A program made the translations under genes and the position numbers. Shown one piece after another: positions 17,955 through 27,618 of a stretch of 64,000 nt of DNA. The stretch spans positions 50,054 to 114,053 of the forward strand of contig JBCBRH010000011.1 of NCBI GenBank assembly GCA_039819785.1. Reading direction: 5' to 3'. The stretch's first letter is position 1. The number at the start of each line of letters is the position of its first letter. The notes under the pieces were generated by a model. The model made no database searches and was not told the DNA's origin. It saw nothing but the letters and a program-made list of their open reading frames with translations. The stretch comes from JBCBRD01 sp039819785. GTDB lineage: Bacteria; Pseudomonadota; Alphaproteobacteria; Rhizobiales; Hyphomicrobiaceae.

Positions 17955-19226
17955 TTAGCGCCCGCCCAGTCTCGCGGACCACGCCTGAGAGCGTCCGCGT
18001 CCGTCCAGCCTCCAGCCATACAACCAGTCATATTGGGCCATCAAAAAGCTCGCCGGCGCGTACTTCAGCGTCATGTTCCGGGCAACCGCCATTGCACCAT
18101 TGAGGTGGTAGATCTCCCCATTACGCTTGGAAGCATTCTGCACGCTGGCAATACGCGGCCGCCGTTCTGCTTCGTAAGTGCTGATTGCCTCGGCCATGTC
18201 GGAATGCTCTGCAGCACACCGTGCGGCCACCACGGCATCCTCCAACGCAAGCACACCCCCTTGCGCCAAAAACGGCAGCACCGGATGTGCGGCATCGCCC
18301 AACAGCGCAATACGGCCACGTGTTATCTGGGAGGGAACAGCGAGCTCGTGCAGGGCCCACTTGCGCCACTCCTTCACGGAACCAATTAAAGCCTGCGCAT
18401 CATCAGCAAATTCCCGCACGCCATGCTGGACCCAGGACGGATGAACCCGCGTGCTCCAGTCTTCATTGGCGGCTTCATCCCGCAGCACTACGACCAACGC
18501 AATCGCAAGTCCGCCTTGGACGGGGTAATGCACGATATGCCCATGCGGGCTCAGCCACACGCCGGTTTCATCGGCGCGAATGGCCTTTGGAACCTCATCG
18601 ACGGGAACAACGGCCCGCAGCGCGCACTTGCCCGAAAACGTGGGCACCGCATCGCCGAACAAGCGCTTGCGTATGGGAGACCAAAGACCATCCGCAACAA
18701 TGACCAAATCACCTCGAAAGGCGCGCCCGCTTGCCGTCCGTGCGACCACCTCGGCGCCCGGACGGTCTTCAACATCGACCACGTCCTCATTGAGATGAAC
18801 GCCAATCCCATCGACGCCCTGAATGGTCTCATACAAGGCCAGTTGCAGGTCACTGCGATGCGCCACCCAATACGGTGCACCATGCCGGTTTTCGATCCAT
18901 GCACCCAAAGGCAGTTCGGCAAGGCGGTTTCCCGTGTCTCCTTCAAAGACTGCGATACGCTCAGGTTTACCAACATACGGCGCCAACCGTTGATCGACAT
19001 TCAGCGACGTGAGAATGCGCATGCCGTTGGGACCGATTTGGATACCGGCACCATCTTCAGACAGCTGGCCGCGCCGTTCCAAGATGTCGACGAAAAACCC
19101 GCGCTGGCGAAACGCAAGCGCCGTCGCCATACCGCCGATGCCACCACCAACAACGACCACACGGCGTTCACGATCCGGCCGGGGTTTGTGTTGAAAGGTA
19201 TCGCTCATGTCAGTTGCGTGTGCCAT
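17955..19226 (-). CDS. FAD-dependent monooxygenase (salicylate hydroxylase/UbiH-like)
   Basis: 423 residues of class A flavin monooxygenase. Motifs are VVVVGGGIGGMATALAFRQRG near residue 23 (FAD ADP part), the mid-chain DLVIVADGLWSPIRKRL (DG motif) and GDAAHPVLPFLAQGG near 312 (ribityl contact). These enzymes use NAD(P)H and oxygen to hydroxylate an aromatic ring; the substrate here is not defined. ATG codons at 19226 and 19208 are both possible starts. It lies 72 bases downstream of the zf-CHCC gene on the same strand and is probably cotranscribed. Confidence 0.9.
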   Translation of the reverse strand: MAHATDMSDTFQHKPRPDRERRVVVVGGGIGGMATALAFRQRGFFVDILERRGQLSEDGAGIQIGPNGMRILTSLNVDQRLAPYVGKPERIAVFEGDTGNRLAELPLGAWIENRHGAPYWVAHRSDLQLALYETIQGVDGIGVHLNEDVVDVEDRPGAEVVARTASGRAFRGDLVIVADGLWSPIRKRLFGDAVPTFSGKCALRAVVPVDEVPKAIRADETGVWLSPHGHIVHYPVQGGLAIALVVVLRDEAANEDWSTRVHPSWVQHGVREFADDAQALIGSVKEWRKWALHELAVPSQITRGRIALLGDAAHPVLPFLAQGGVLALEDAVVAARCAAEHSDMAEAISTYEAERRPRIASVQNASKRNGEIYHLNGAMAVARNMTLKYAPASFLMAQYDWLYGWRLDGRGRSQAWSARLGGR

Positions 19227-19298
19227 TCGCCCCGCATCCGGAAACCATCGGAGGTCTGTTGATCGACGCAGGGCACGTCCGGCGCACCGGACTTTCGG

Positions 19299-19550
19299 TC
19301 ATGCCCCTTCAGGCTCCAGCGTAACCCTCGCGCCCTCGGGATCGGACTCGGTCGCCCCCAGCCGTGGATCGTGGATATATAGCGTTGAGCAATAAGGACA
19401 TAGCACCTGTGTGTCCGCGCCCATGTCCAAAAACACATGCGGATGGTCGTAAGGCGGACGGGCACCCATGCACTGGAATTCCTTCACGCCGATGTAGATT
19501 TTTTCCACACCGTCATCATTCGCGAAATGCGGAACCACACTGGCAGCCAT
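19299..19550 (-). CDS. Zinc-finger protein of the zf-CHCC (NDUFS6-like) family
   Basis: 83 residues. The family motif is complete: EFQCMG (Cys27), DHPHVFLDMG (His36/His38), and LCPYCSTLY (Cys51, Cys54). The mitochondrial relative is NDUFS6, a zinc-bearing accessory subunit of complex I assembly, and alphaproteobacterial homologues are short free proteins of this size. A direct complex I role here is inferred. It is the first gene of a likely two-gene unit with the flavin monooxygenase. Confidence 0.92.
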   Translation of the reverse strand: MAASVVPHFANDDGVEKIYIGVKEFQCMGARPPYDHPHVFLDMGADTQVLCPYCSTLYIHDPRLGATESDPEGARVTLEPEGA

Positions 19551-19738
19551 TGCTCATAATCCTTTCTGCTTCTAACCCGACAGCGTGACAATACAAACTC
19601 ACAGCGCGCCCGCCTACAATCCATTTGTCATCCAAATACAATCGCGAAAAACAGACGCGCACGGATTACCACACCTCTGATTGCCCGCACAGCGGCGTTC
19701 AACTTAAGCCCAAACTGAAAAAGAAACCGGAAAAAGCC

Positions 19739-20524
19739 GTGACCTCATTCACTTCAGACGGCCAGGACATCGCATTCATAGATGTCGCCCCCACCTCAGA
19801 TAAAGGACACGGCGAGCCCATATTGCTGATCCACGGCTTTGCATCCAATACCCGGGTCAACTGGATCAATACCGGCTGGGTCAAAACTCTGACGGACGCC
19901 GGCTTTCGCGTAATTGCCTTCGACAACCGAGGCCATGGCGAAAGCAGCAAACCCCATGACCAGTCAGTCTATGGAGCCCCGCTGATGGCAGGTGACGCCG
20001 CCCGCCTGCTTGACCATCTCAACATCGGGAAAGCACACGTCATGGGCTATTCCATGGGGGCACGCATTTCAGCATTCCTCTACCTGCAAAATCCCGATCG
20101 CGTCGCAACCGTGACCTTTGGCGGACTGGGCTACAATATGGTGCGCGGAATGGCAGGGACCGGTCCAATCGCCCATGCCCTTGAGGCCGACAGTATCGAG
20201 GATGTCACAAACCCCACAGCACGGACATTCCGTGCATTTGCGGAGCAGACCAAGAGCGATTTGAAAGCGCTGGCCGCCTGCATCAGATCTTCCCGCGACC
20301 CAATCTCGGCAGACGACGTCGGCACCATTGCGTGCCCGGGATTGGTCGTAGTGGGAGAACGTGACGTTGTGGGTGGGTCGGCTGAAAAACTGGCAGAACT
20401 CATGCCAAATGGCAATGCGGTCGTCTTGAAAGACAAAGACCACATGAAAGCCGTGGGAGACCAAGATTACAAGCAGGCCGTTCTGGGCTTTTTGGCAGAA
20501 AATCCGCTTCCGACCGCCGGCTGA
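19739..20524 (+). CDS. Alpha/beta hydrolase, cytoplasmic
   Basis: 261 residues from a GTG at 19739. Triad elements: oxyanion loop LLIHGFASN, nucleophile GYSMGA, an acid in VVGERDVVGG and a histidine in KDKDHMKAV. The segment AFDNRGHGESSKP is typical. The frame extends 38 codons upstream to a TTG at 19625, but that part is lysine-rich and polar, and family members start at the FTSDG strand, as the GTG start does. No signal peptide. Substrate unknown. Confidence 0.85.
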   Translation: MTSFTSDGQDIAFIDVAPTSDKGHGEPILLIHGFASNTRVNWINTGWVKTLTDAGFRVIAFDNRGHGESSKPHDQSVYGAPLMAGDAARLLDHLNIGKAHVMGYSMGARISAFLYLQNPDRVATVTFGGLGYNMVRGMAGTGPIAHALEADSIEDVTNPTARTFRAFAEQTKSDLKALAACIRSSRDPISADDVGTIACPGLVVVGERDVVGGSAEKLAELMPNGNAVVLKDKDHMKAVGDQDYKQAVLGFLAENPLPTAG

Positions 20525-21080
20525 CGGCGCATCCCAGAGCAAACCGGAACCAATATAAAATCGGCTCCGGCGCGCGGATGGTTGAAGCAGGAACACCCGG
20601 GGAGAGTATTCAGCGCAACCACGCGCGATGACCGGAGCCGCTACGCACTTTTCACCAACGCAACGTACGCACGACACTCAACAATTCGGCTGACACGACT
20701 TACGCAAACGCAACCAACTCCGATACACAATCAACGCTGACAGTAACCGCACTGGCCAACCGAATGCGCTGAGGATAAACCCAAAGCGACCCATGAGTCC
20801 CGCTTGACCGCGAGATCAAATCACATGCTGTGGAAAACCTAATCCACCCAAAAAGAGCATTTCAAAGCCCCTTCGGAACGAGCGCGCCAGCGCTCCGAAC
20901 CGTCCCGAGTGCAGCGCTCTTGCACAAAAACTCCCCAATCTGGCCCCCGAGCCAACCTGCTTTGGCCGGAATACCGACGCGTCCGCCCCACATGCTCAAG
21001 CTCTGCACAATTGTTGCGGTTGTCAGTTGAGCCCGCCTGCTTAACGGCCCGTAAACCTTATTCTGGTTAACCCTGAGAGC
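20525..21080. other. Intergenic region with a CtrA-like site
   Basis: About 555 bases with no convincing gene. TTAACGGCCCGTAAAC at 21041-21056 resembles the CtrA box TTAA-N7-TTAAC with one mismatch, and GGTTAACC lies at 21065-21072, just upstream of the extensin-like gene. Function is inferred only. Confidence 0.3.
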
Positions 21081-21785
21081 ATGGTATTGCGTCGTTTTGG
21101 TCTACTTGCCCCGAGTATCATCCTTATGCTGATTGGCCTCACCGCATGCGGGAGCCAACGCGACAACACCGTGGGCGCTGCACCTGGCAGCACATCAAAA
21201 AACCAACCTGTCCGTGCCCGCGAAGAGCACGCCTGCATCGCAAAACGCGTGGTTCGGGAAAATCGGTTTATCCAACAACGCTCAGCACTTGGCGGACCCA
21301 ATAGTAAGTGCGGCGCGTTCAGGCCTTACCTCGTCAGTGCGGTTGACAATGGACGCGTTCAGTTGCGCCCCCGTGCCACGTTGCGCTGCCCAATGGTCCC
21401 AGCCGTCGACCGATGGGTTCGCGATGTCGTCGTCCCCGCTTCCATCAAGCACTTAGATTCACCCGTAACGGCCCTCAAGGTCGCCGCCTCCTACTCTTGC
21501 CGAAACAGGAACAGCAAAGCCTTCACCAAGCTGTCTGAACATGGCCTCGCGAATGCACTCGATGTTTCGGCATTCGACCTGGCAGACGGCCGCCGCGTGA
21601 CCGTGCTCAAAGGCTGGCGACGTGGCACACCGCGCGAAGCAGCCTTTCTGAGAGAGGTGCACAAGTCAGCGTGCCGTCATTTCACGACCGTGCTCGGACC
21701 AAACGCTGACCGCTACCATCAAAATCATTTCCATTTTGACCTGGCGCGCCACAATGCCAAAAACTCCTACCGGCATTGCCGATAA
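21081..21785 (+). CDS. Extensin-like lipoprotein
   Basis: 234 residues. A lipoprotein signal with lipobox LTAC puts the lipidated cysteine at position 23. The rest matches the extensin-like C-terminal family (PF06904): paired cysteines, ASYSCRNRNS, the LSEHGLANALDVSAF block and NHFHFDLARH, which carry the histidine/aspartate pattern of peptidase M15-like metalloenzymes. A role in peptidoglycan trimming is inferred from that fold. The protein would be anchored in the outer membrane. Confidence 0.9.
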   Translation: MVLRRFGLLAPSIILMLIGLTACGSQRDNTVGAAPGSTSKNQPVRAREEHACIAKRVVRENRFIQQRSALGGPNSKCGAFRPYLVSAVDNGRVQLRPRATLRCPMVPAVDRWVRDVVVPASIKHLDSPVTALKVAASYSCRNRNSKAFTKLSEHGLANALDVSAFDLADGRRVTVLKGWRRGTPREAAFLREVHKSACRHFTTVLGPNADRYHQNHFHFDLARHNAKNSYRHCR

Positions 21786-21973
21786 GCCCCGGCAGTTCGT
21801 GTCGACAGTTGCGAATGTTCAATGGCTGACAAACGCGGGTGAGAAACGACGAACACGTGCCCAAAGGGGTACGACACTGATCCGGCCCATGGCGCGCGCC
21901 CAAAACGCGAAACAAACCATTCCGTCGATTGCAGCGTTAAAGAAGCGCAAGAGCAATCGCGAAGGAAAACAAC

Positions 21974-22417
21974 ATGCAGTTGAGAGCGCCGTCCATGTGG
22001 ACGGCCTGTGTAGGTGTCGCATCCGTTTGCGCGATGCTCCCGTTGGCATCACCGGTTGTTGCCGGCATCACCCGAGCGACGGATCACGCGACTTCGGCTT
22101 TTCTGGCTCAGCGCGATGGTGATTACGCTAGCTGCGCGAAGCATGCCGACAAAGCGCGGCGCCAAACTGGCGCAAACTACACGTTGCATCGGCTCTATGC
22201 GGCCTGCACCGTCAATGCAGCCGACGAGGCCCGCAAAGACATCGGCGATACAGCCTATGCCGATCGGCTGACGGAGGCGGTTGATGCCCTACAACTTCTC
22301 AGGTCGACACCTGGGGCCTACCACCAGCCTAAAGCGGACAACGTCATCAACTTGACCATCAAGGATCTTGAAGCGCGCATCATATCTGCGCGTAAGTCCG
22401 CTAATCCGACGAACTGA
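21974..22417 (+). CDS. Exported protein of unknown function
   Basis: 147 residues. A signal peptide (cleavage near VVAGI, residue 31) precedes a helical, alanine-rich domain with SCAKHADKARRQTG and LYAACTV, spaced like a tetratricopeptide-type helical pair, with two cysteines that could form a disulfide. The ribosome binding site GAAGGAAAAC before the ATG is good. I do not recognise the family. Confidence 0.7.
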   Translation: MQLRAPSMWTACVGVASVCAMLPLASPVVAGITRATDHATSAFLAQRDGDYASCAKHADKARRQTGANYTLHRLYAACTVNAADEARKDIGDTAYADRLTEAVDALQLLRSTPGAYHQPKADNVINLTIKDLEARIISARKSANPTN

Positions 22418-22502
22418 TCGCTTCAGCGCTTTGGCATCGGCCCAGCTTTACGGTTAACCCTGCTATGGTGCGGGGGATGGTTCAAACCGGTGAGCAGCGG
22501 CT

Positions 22503-23099
22503 CTATTGATAAGTCCCGGAAACAGGCGTCAGTCCGGACAAATCGCCAGCGAATATGGCATTTTGCGACAGCACCTGATCCGATGCACGAAGCATCAGTG
22601 CAAACCTGTCAGACCGGTCCACGACCTCTTCAATCATAGAGTCTTCCAACAGCGCGAACGTACAGGCCCGCATTGCCGGACATGTCTTATGCTGGGCCGC
22701 TGCGATCATCGAGACCGCAAGGCATTCATCCCGGCAAAATTGGGCGCAGTCTTCTGGTGCCACTTCAATCGACCGGCGTGCACGGCAACTCACGAGCTGA
22801 ACCCAGCCGGACAGTTCGCCCATCACCGTTTTCGCCCGCGTGGGCCCAAGCCGATTGGAGTACAGTGTCCAAGCCTTCGCCCAGTGATCCACATCGCCGG
22901 TCTGGCATCCACGCATCCAATGCCGAAAGCCTAAGCCAACAAGCTCTTCAGCTGTGTCAGGCGTATGCAAAAAGCCGTTTGCACACGCGCCAGTTGCCTG
23001 GGGCGTGATGTATAACTGGGTGCGATGGGTTGGTTTACGTTGCACGGTCCGGTCACCCGATTGGAATGTGAGGCTCCACCGTGAGGATGGACAATCCAC
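22503..23099 (-). CDS. Conserved hypothetical protein
   Basis: 198 residues, cytoplasmic, cysteine-rich: SCRARRSIEVAPEDC, FCRDECLAVSMIAAAQHKTC, CPAMRACTFALL. The FLHTPDTAEELVGLGFRHW segment and the FCRDEC motif are the kind of pattern I associate with a Hyphomicrobiales family of unknown function, recalled rather than checked. The first 40 residues may not be translated; no start is clearly preferred. No neighbour suggests a role. Confidence 0.6.
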   Translation of the reverse strand: MDCPSSRWSLTFQSGDRTVQRKPTHRTQLYITPQATGACANGFLHTPDTAEELVGLGFRHWMRGCQTGDVDHWAKAWTLYSNRLGPTRAKTVMGELSGWVQLVSCRARRSIEVAPEDCAQFCRDECLAVSMIAAAQHKTCPAMRACTFALLEDSMIEEVVDRSDRFALMLRASDQVLSQNAIFAGDLSGLTPVSGTYQ

Positions 23100-23297
23100 C
23101 TCAAAGTCGACTGCTTAGGTATAGAAGCACCGGAAGAGTGGAAGCGGTCAACAGAAAAACGTTCAAATCCAAAAGATTAGAATAGTTCCAACGAACTCGA
23201 CCGATGAGTCGGGTTCGAAGCCACCCAAAATGGTTTCAAGAGCAGCTCTGCCGGAGAACCCAACAGAGACAGCCTCATTCATAGGCATTCGTAAGAA

Positions 23298-23513
23298 TTA
23301 GAGCCCGCTGGTGACCTCTGCAGATTGAGTATGCGTGGTCAACGACGAGGCAACCCGCAACATCTCTTCATTGATGCGCTCAATCTGCTGCAGACAGCTC
23401 GTCACGCCGGCATCGGCTTCAGGACCACGCGCCAGATGAATTTGCAGCTCGCGCAGACATAAAAGTCGGCGATCACGCAGTCCGCGCAGACGGCTTTCAA
23501 TCATTCGGCTCAT
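23298..23513 (-). CDS. Small helical protein of unknown function
   Basis: 71 residues starting MSRMIESRLRGLRDRRLLCL, mostly amphipathic helix with coiled-coil character (QQIERINEEMLRVASSL). AGGAG lies eight bases before the ATG. The start region overlaps the end of another small frame (23497-23700) by 17 bases, suggesting coupling. No family recognised. Confidence 0.5.
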   Translation of the reverse strand: MSRMIESRLRGLRDRRLLCLRELQIHLARGPEADAGVTSCLQQIERINEEMLRVASSLTTHTQSAEVTSGL

Positions 23514-23700
23514 GGCGCCACTCCTGACCGGCGGTTCCAGGCCCACGTTCTCGAGGATCCGTCGACTTGGCCAGCCCGCGAGCAGGCTGGACATCCGCAA
23601 CGGCCGAGACGTTTTCTTGCCGGTTTGAATTCAATCGCAGAATGTGATTCCGCAGATCTCTCAGTGTACCACCATCACGCTTGAGATAAGTTGAAATCAT
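23497..23700 (-). CDS. Small hypothetical protein, possible partner of the next gene
   Basis: 67 residues starting MISTYLKRDGGTLRDLRNHI, then a charged tail. AAGGA lies eight bases before the ATG at 23700. A TTG at 23742 is an alternative start. It overlaps the following small gene by 17 bases. Low-complexity composition of the tail lowers confidence. Confidence 0.35.
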   Translation of the reverse strand: MISTYLKRDGGTLRDLRNHILRLNSNRQENVSAVADVQPARGLAKSTDPRERGPGTAGQEWRHEPND

Positions 23701-23995
23701 CAGCCGTAATCCTTCGATTTTGGTAGCAATTCGCCAATCCAATTGCGTGTGTGACGCACGACCGACTCACGAGTTGCGCAATACATCAGCCGTTAAGAGT
23801 TTGCTAAGCAAGAACCGAACCAACTCAATGCCACCAATCCTGTGGCACTGCGTCCTGCGTCACACACCCATTGCGACTCGAGATACGACGCTGACGCATC
23901 ATCCGCCGACCCACATTCCAGACTATGGCATGATCAGTCGTGAGGCCGTGCACCTTCATTCGGGTGGCCGCACGCGGTCAAAAGGCAAAAGATCA

Positions 23996-24025
23996 GCAAA
24001 AAGGTCAGCATTGCTAACCTTTTGC
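23996..24025 (-). terminator. Likely terminator of opgGH
   Basis: On the minus strand GCAAAAGGTTAGC pairs with GCTGACCTTTTTGC around a two-base loop, with a T-rich 3' arm. The stem includes the opgH stop codon, so translation termination and RNA folding overlap. Confidence 0.45.
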
Positions 24026-25960
24026 AGTATCCCGATCCCGCACTACGGAGGTTAATTCCAAAACCCGGGTAACAATTCGCGGTGTTGTCACGTCTTCATG
24101 TGTGGCCAGGTGGCGGTCAAAACCCGCGCCAGCACGTCCCGCGGTCCACCAACTGAGCCAGGGCGACAGCACGAGACCAACGATAATCGGGGACATCCAG
24201 GCCACGACGTACCAGGACAACGACCAGCACGACCACGCCAGCGACAATCCAATCAGGACATGCCAACGGTGGAACACCCAAAGTTCATGGAGAGACGGCG
24301 CACCGCTGGTTCGGTTCTGCGCCGACCAGCCTGAGTCCCGGCCGATGAATATTTCCAGCACCGATCGGATCTGCGTCGCCATCATCACCGGTGCCAGCAG
24401 CATGGACATCAAGATCTCGACCACACCGCCGGTCACGATATCGCCTGAGCGTTTATCGCCGCGCTGAACGCTCTCAATGACCGCGAAAAGAATGCCAATC
24501 ACTTTGGGCAGCAGGATTACAAAGGCCGTCAACAACAGCAGTTGCAAGGCAGCCTGCGGATCATAAACCGGCCACTGGGGAAACAGCGTCTGGGTATCGG
24601 TCGGGAAATAACTGGGCACCTGGCCCTGCGTTGCAGCCGTCAGCCAGAGACCAATCAGCAGCGCCAGACACCAAAACGCGGAGGCAAGGTAGGCAAAGAT
24701 ACCTAACCCCATGTGGATACGGCTGACCAGCGGCAGTCCAGGCGCACCAATGACGCGCGCATGCTGCAGATTGCCCTGCGCCCAGCGGCGATCCCGGATA
24801 GCCATATCAATCAACGTCGGAGGACACCGTTCAAATGATCCATCGGCACTGGGCACCATATGGACACCCCAGCCGGCACGCCGCAGCATGGCAGCCTCGA
24901 CGAAGTCATGGCTCTGGATGGGTCCACCGAATGGCGGCGGCCCGTTGAGCGTCGGCAATCCGGCCGACTGCGCGAAGGCTTCTGTCCGGATGATCGCATT
25001 GTGACCCCAGTAGTTGCCGCTCGCGCCCTGCCAGGCCGCATACCCGGCTGCGATCACCGGGCCATAGACCCCATGCGCAAACTGCTGCAATCGCGCAAAC
25101 AAAGTCTGCGATCCAATCAACCGCGGCACGGTCTGGATCAACCCGGCCATCGGATGTTTTTCCATCGCCGCCGCTAACCGCACAAGCGTTTCACCTGACA
25201 TGACGCTATCGGCATCAAGGATGACAAAATGATCATACGCACGGCCGAAGCGTGTCACCCATTCGGCAATATTTCCGGCCTTCTTGCCCGAGTTTTCGGA
25301 CCGATTGCGGTAGTAAAGCTTGAGCCCGCCGAACCGATTGGTACCAGATTGAAAGACAGCCCGCTCGTACTTGACGGCATCAGGCGTACGCGTGTCACTG
25401 AGCACGAAAACATCGAACGCATCGGCGTCACCGCGCAAAACCAGTTGGTCGCAGATCGCATCAATGGTCGCGCGAACATCGCTAGGGTCTTCATGATAAA
25501 CGGGAAACAGCAAAGCGTTTCGCGAGGTGAGCGTGATCGGATCTGCCGGCAAATCCAGCGTGTCGGCATCGCCGCGCAGCATCAAGTTAACAGCCCCGAC
25601 GATCGCCATCGCACTCCCGAATGCAACCCAGGCGAAACAAACCGTACTGAAGGTGATCAGCGCGATCAAAAGTGGAAATGATTGCGACGGCTGAAGGACG
25701 TCATAGAGCCCCCAGGCAAACCCACCCGACAAAGCAAGCGTGATCGCGATAAGCATGATCCGCGACGCGATGGTCCAAAGCCAGATCGAAATACCAAGCT
25801 GAGAAGAGCGGGTCGGACGACGCCGTCCATCCCACAGATCCTGCACGGGCATATCCATCGGATGATCAGCTGGAAGCGTGGGCGCATGGCTCCGCACTGC
25901 CGTGTCGCCGGCAGTCCGCATCATCTCATCATGAAGTCGCGCGTCGGCAATCTGTGTCAT
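24014..25960 (-). CDS. opgH: Glucans biosynthesis glucosyltransferase OpgH (MdoH)
   Basis: 648 residues. Inner-membrane GT2 synthase that polymerises beta-1,2-glucose chains for osmoregulated periplasmic glucans. Two N-terminal membrane helices (near 55 and 90) precede the catalytic domain with FVILDADSVMSGET (the DxD), a conserved GNYWGHNAIIR and the acceptor/processivity motif DRRWAQGNLQH, then four to five C-terminal helices. The ATG at 25960 overlaps the opgG stop as ATGA; a GTG at 25987 is also possible. Together with opgG it forms the classic operon. Confidence 0.95.
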   Translation of the reverse strand: MTQIADARLHDEMMRTAGDTAVRSHAPTLPADHPMDMPVQDLWDGRRRPTRSSQLGISIWLWTIASRIMLIAITLALSGGFAWGLYDVLQPSQSFPLLIALITFSTVCFAWVAFGSAMAIVGAVNLMLRGDADTLDLPADPITLTSRNALLFPVYHEDPSDVRATIDAICDQLVLRGDADAFDVFVLSDTRTPDAVKYERAVFQSGTNRFGGLKLYYRNRSENSGKKAGNIAEWVTRFGRAYDHFVILDADSVMSGETLVRLAAAMEKHPMAGLIQTVPRLIGSQTLFARLQQFAHGVYGPVIAAGYAAWQGASGNYWGHNAIIRTEAFAQSAGLPTLNGPPPFGGPIQSHDFVEAAMLRRAGWGVHMVPSADGSFERCPPTLIDMAIRDRRWAQGNLQHARVIGAPGLPLVSRIHMGLGIFAYLASAFWCLALLIGLWLTAATQGQVPSYFPTDTQTLFPQWPVYDPQAALQLLLLTAFVILLPKVIGILFAVIESVQRGDKRSGDIVTGGVVEILMSMLLAPVMMATQIRSVLEIFIGRDSGWSAQNRTSGAPSLHELWVFHRWHVLIGLSLAWSCWSLSWYVVAWMSPIIVGLVLSPWLSWWTAGRAGAGFDRHLATHEDVTTPRIVTRVLELTSVVRDRDTAKG

Positions 25961-27618
25961 CGATCCTGTGTCCAACGATAAAGCCACGTTTCCGGGGCAG
26001 GTCCATTGGGGACCGCCAGTTGAACTCTGAGTTCCGAAACGTCACGACCCTTCGGATCAAAAAGGAACGACAATCGATACGTGCCATCCGGCCGCGTCTC
26101 AGGCCCTTTGCCGCTCACACGGTCATAGGATGGACCACCGACGAGGTAGACCGGTTTGGTCGGCTCATCGGGATGCGGAATACGCTGCACCACGACATTG
26201 CCAATCTCGCCCTGGCTTGTCGTCACGGTGGCCGCTGGAAGCACGTTGCCCAAGTCTTTCTCAAATCCTGCGTAGTCGATCACGAATCGGATTTTGCCTT
26301 TTCGTCCGTCCCAGCCATGTGCACGTCCAGCACGTGAACGCAGGATGAAAGGACCAGCAGTGCGGCTGGGAGTCACATCCGGCCAGGACAACCGGTATGT
26401 GAACTGATGGGCTTGGCCAGGCTGTAGCGGCTTCTCGGGACGCCAGAAGGCAACGATGTTGTCGTGGATCTCTTCATCAGACGGGATCTCCACCAATACG
26501 ACGCTGCCACGACCCCAATCGCCGATCGGCTCGACCCAGGCTGATGGCCGACGCTCGTAGCGCGCCTGGAGGTCCAGGTAGGCCCGATAGTGTCGCTCCC
26601 GTTGGGCCAGACCAAATCCGCGCGGGTTCTCGTCTAGAAACCAGCTCATCTGCAGACGCTTGGGGTTGTTCAACGGCCGCCAAATGCGCTCACCCTGGCC
26701 ATTGAGAATAACGAGCCCGTCGGAATCATGAATTTGCGGTCGGAAGTCTGAAACCCGCTGCGGGTTGAGCGGCGCGAGAATGTTCATACTCGTCAGCGGG
26801 GCAAGCCCAACCTCGCGCAGTGTTTTGCGCGGGAACAGCGTAGCTGTCACATCGGTTCGGGTTGGCGTCCCTGGCGCGATGTTGAACCGATAGGCACCGA
26901 CGACCGATGGGCTGTCCAACAGCGCGTGCACCGTAATCGTTTCACTGCCCGTCGCGGGTTTTTCAACCCAGAACCGTTTGAAAAATGGGAATTCTTCACC
27001 GGAAGCACTCGCCACACCGATTGCCAGTCCACGAGCCGACAACCCGTATTGCTGTCCTTGCGACAGGGCGCGGAAATAGCTGGCGCCTTGGAACACAACG
27101 ATCTCGTCGGCAACAGTGCCCTGGTTCAATGGGCCGTTGATCCGGAAGCCCGAAAGCCCCCATGGCATACCCGTTGCGACATCCTCCGACTGAGGGCCGA
27201 CATTGAAGTAGTCGCGCTTGGCCTCGATGCGCCGGACCTGACCATCTTCCACGAGGTTCAGCTCAACGGGCTGCTCATAGAGCCAACCGGTCGGGTAAAG
27301 ATGCAGTTCGAGACCGGGCGGGTCATCCTTCCAGATGCCTTTCTCGGTCTTAAACCAAATGGCGCGGTACTTGTCGTAGTTCAGTCGTTTGCCGTCGCCC
27401 CGGCGGAGTGGCGGTGTTGGAACGTGCGGCCGCGCAGACACCCGGCGCGCCATGTCGATGACGAATTGGTGGCTGAACGCACCATCGGACGCCGGCTTAG
27501 CTACCCCTTGCGCATCGGCATTGGCGTCCGCCGCAAACAACGCCGATGATCCAGCGACGACGGCCAAACCCGCTAAGGTGGCCAGACGGACGCCCCAGGT
27601 GTTGGACGATACGTTCAT
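25957..27618 (-). CDS. opgG: Periplasmic glucan biosynthesis protein OpgG (MdoG)
   Basis: 553 residues. A signal peptide (hydrophobic segment ending near ANADA, residue 36) exports it to the periplasm, where family members act on the nascent beta-1,2-glucan backbone. Recognised blocks are YDKYRAIWF, LELHLYPTGWLYEQPV, the GLSGFRINGPLN segment, GASYFRALSQGQQYGLSARG and FWRPEKPLQPGQ. Length fits the family (500-560). It is the first gene of the opgGH operon. Confidence 0.95.
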   Translation of the reverse strand: MNVSSNTWGVRLATLAGLAVVAGSSALFAADANADAQGVAKPASDGAFSHQFVIDMARRVSARPHVPTPPLRRGDGKRLNYDKYRAIWFKTEKGIWKDDPPGLELHLYPTGWLYEQPVELNLVEDGQVRRIEAKRDYFNVGPQSEDVATGMPWGLSGFRINGPLNQGTVADEIVVFQGASYFRALSQGQQYGLSARGLAIGVASASGEEFPFFKRFWVEKPATGSETITVHALLDSPSVVGAYRFNIAPGTPTRTDVTATLFPRKTLREVGLAPLTSMNILAPLNPQRVSDFRPQIHDSDGLVILNGQGERIWRPLNNPKRLQMSWFLDENPRGFGLAQRERHYRAYLDLQARYERRPSAWVEPIGDWGRGSVVLVEIPSDEEIHDNIVAFWRPEKPLQPGQAHQFTYRLSWPDVTPSRTAGPFILRSRAGRAHGWDGRKGKIRFVIDYAGFEKDLGNVLPAATVTTSQGEIGNVVVQRIPHPDEPTKPVYLVGGPSYDRVSGKGPETRPDGTYRLSFLFDPKGRDVSELRVQLAVPNGPAPETWLYRWTQDR

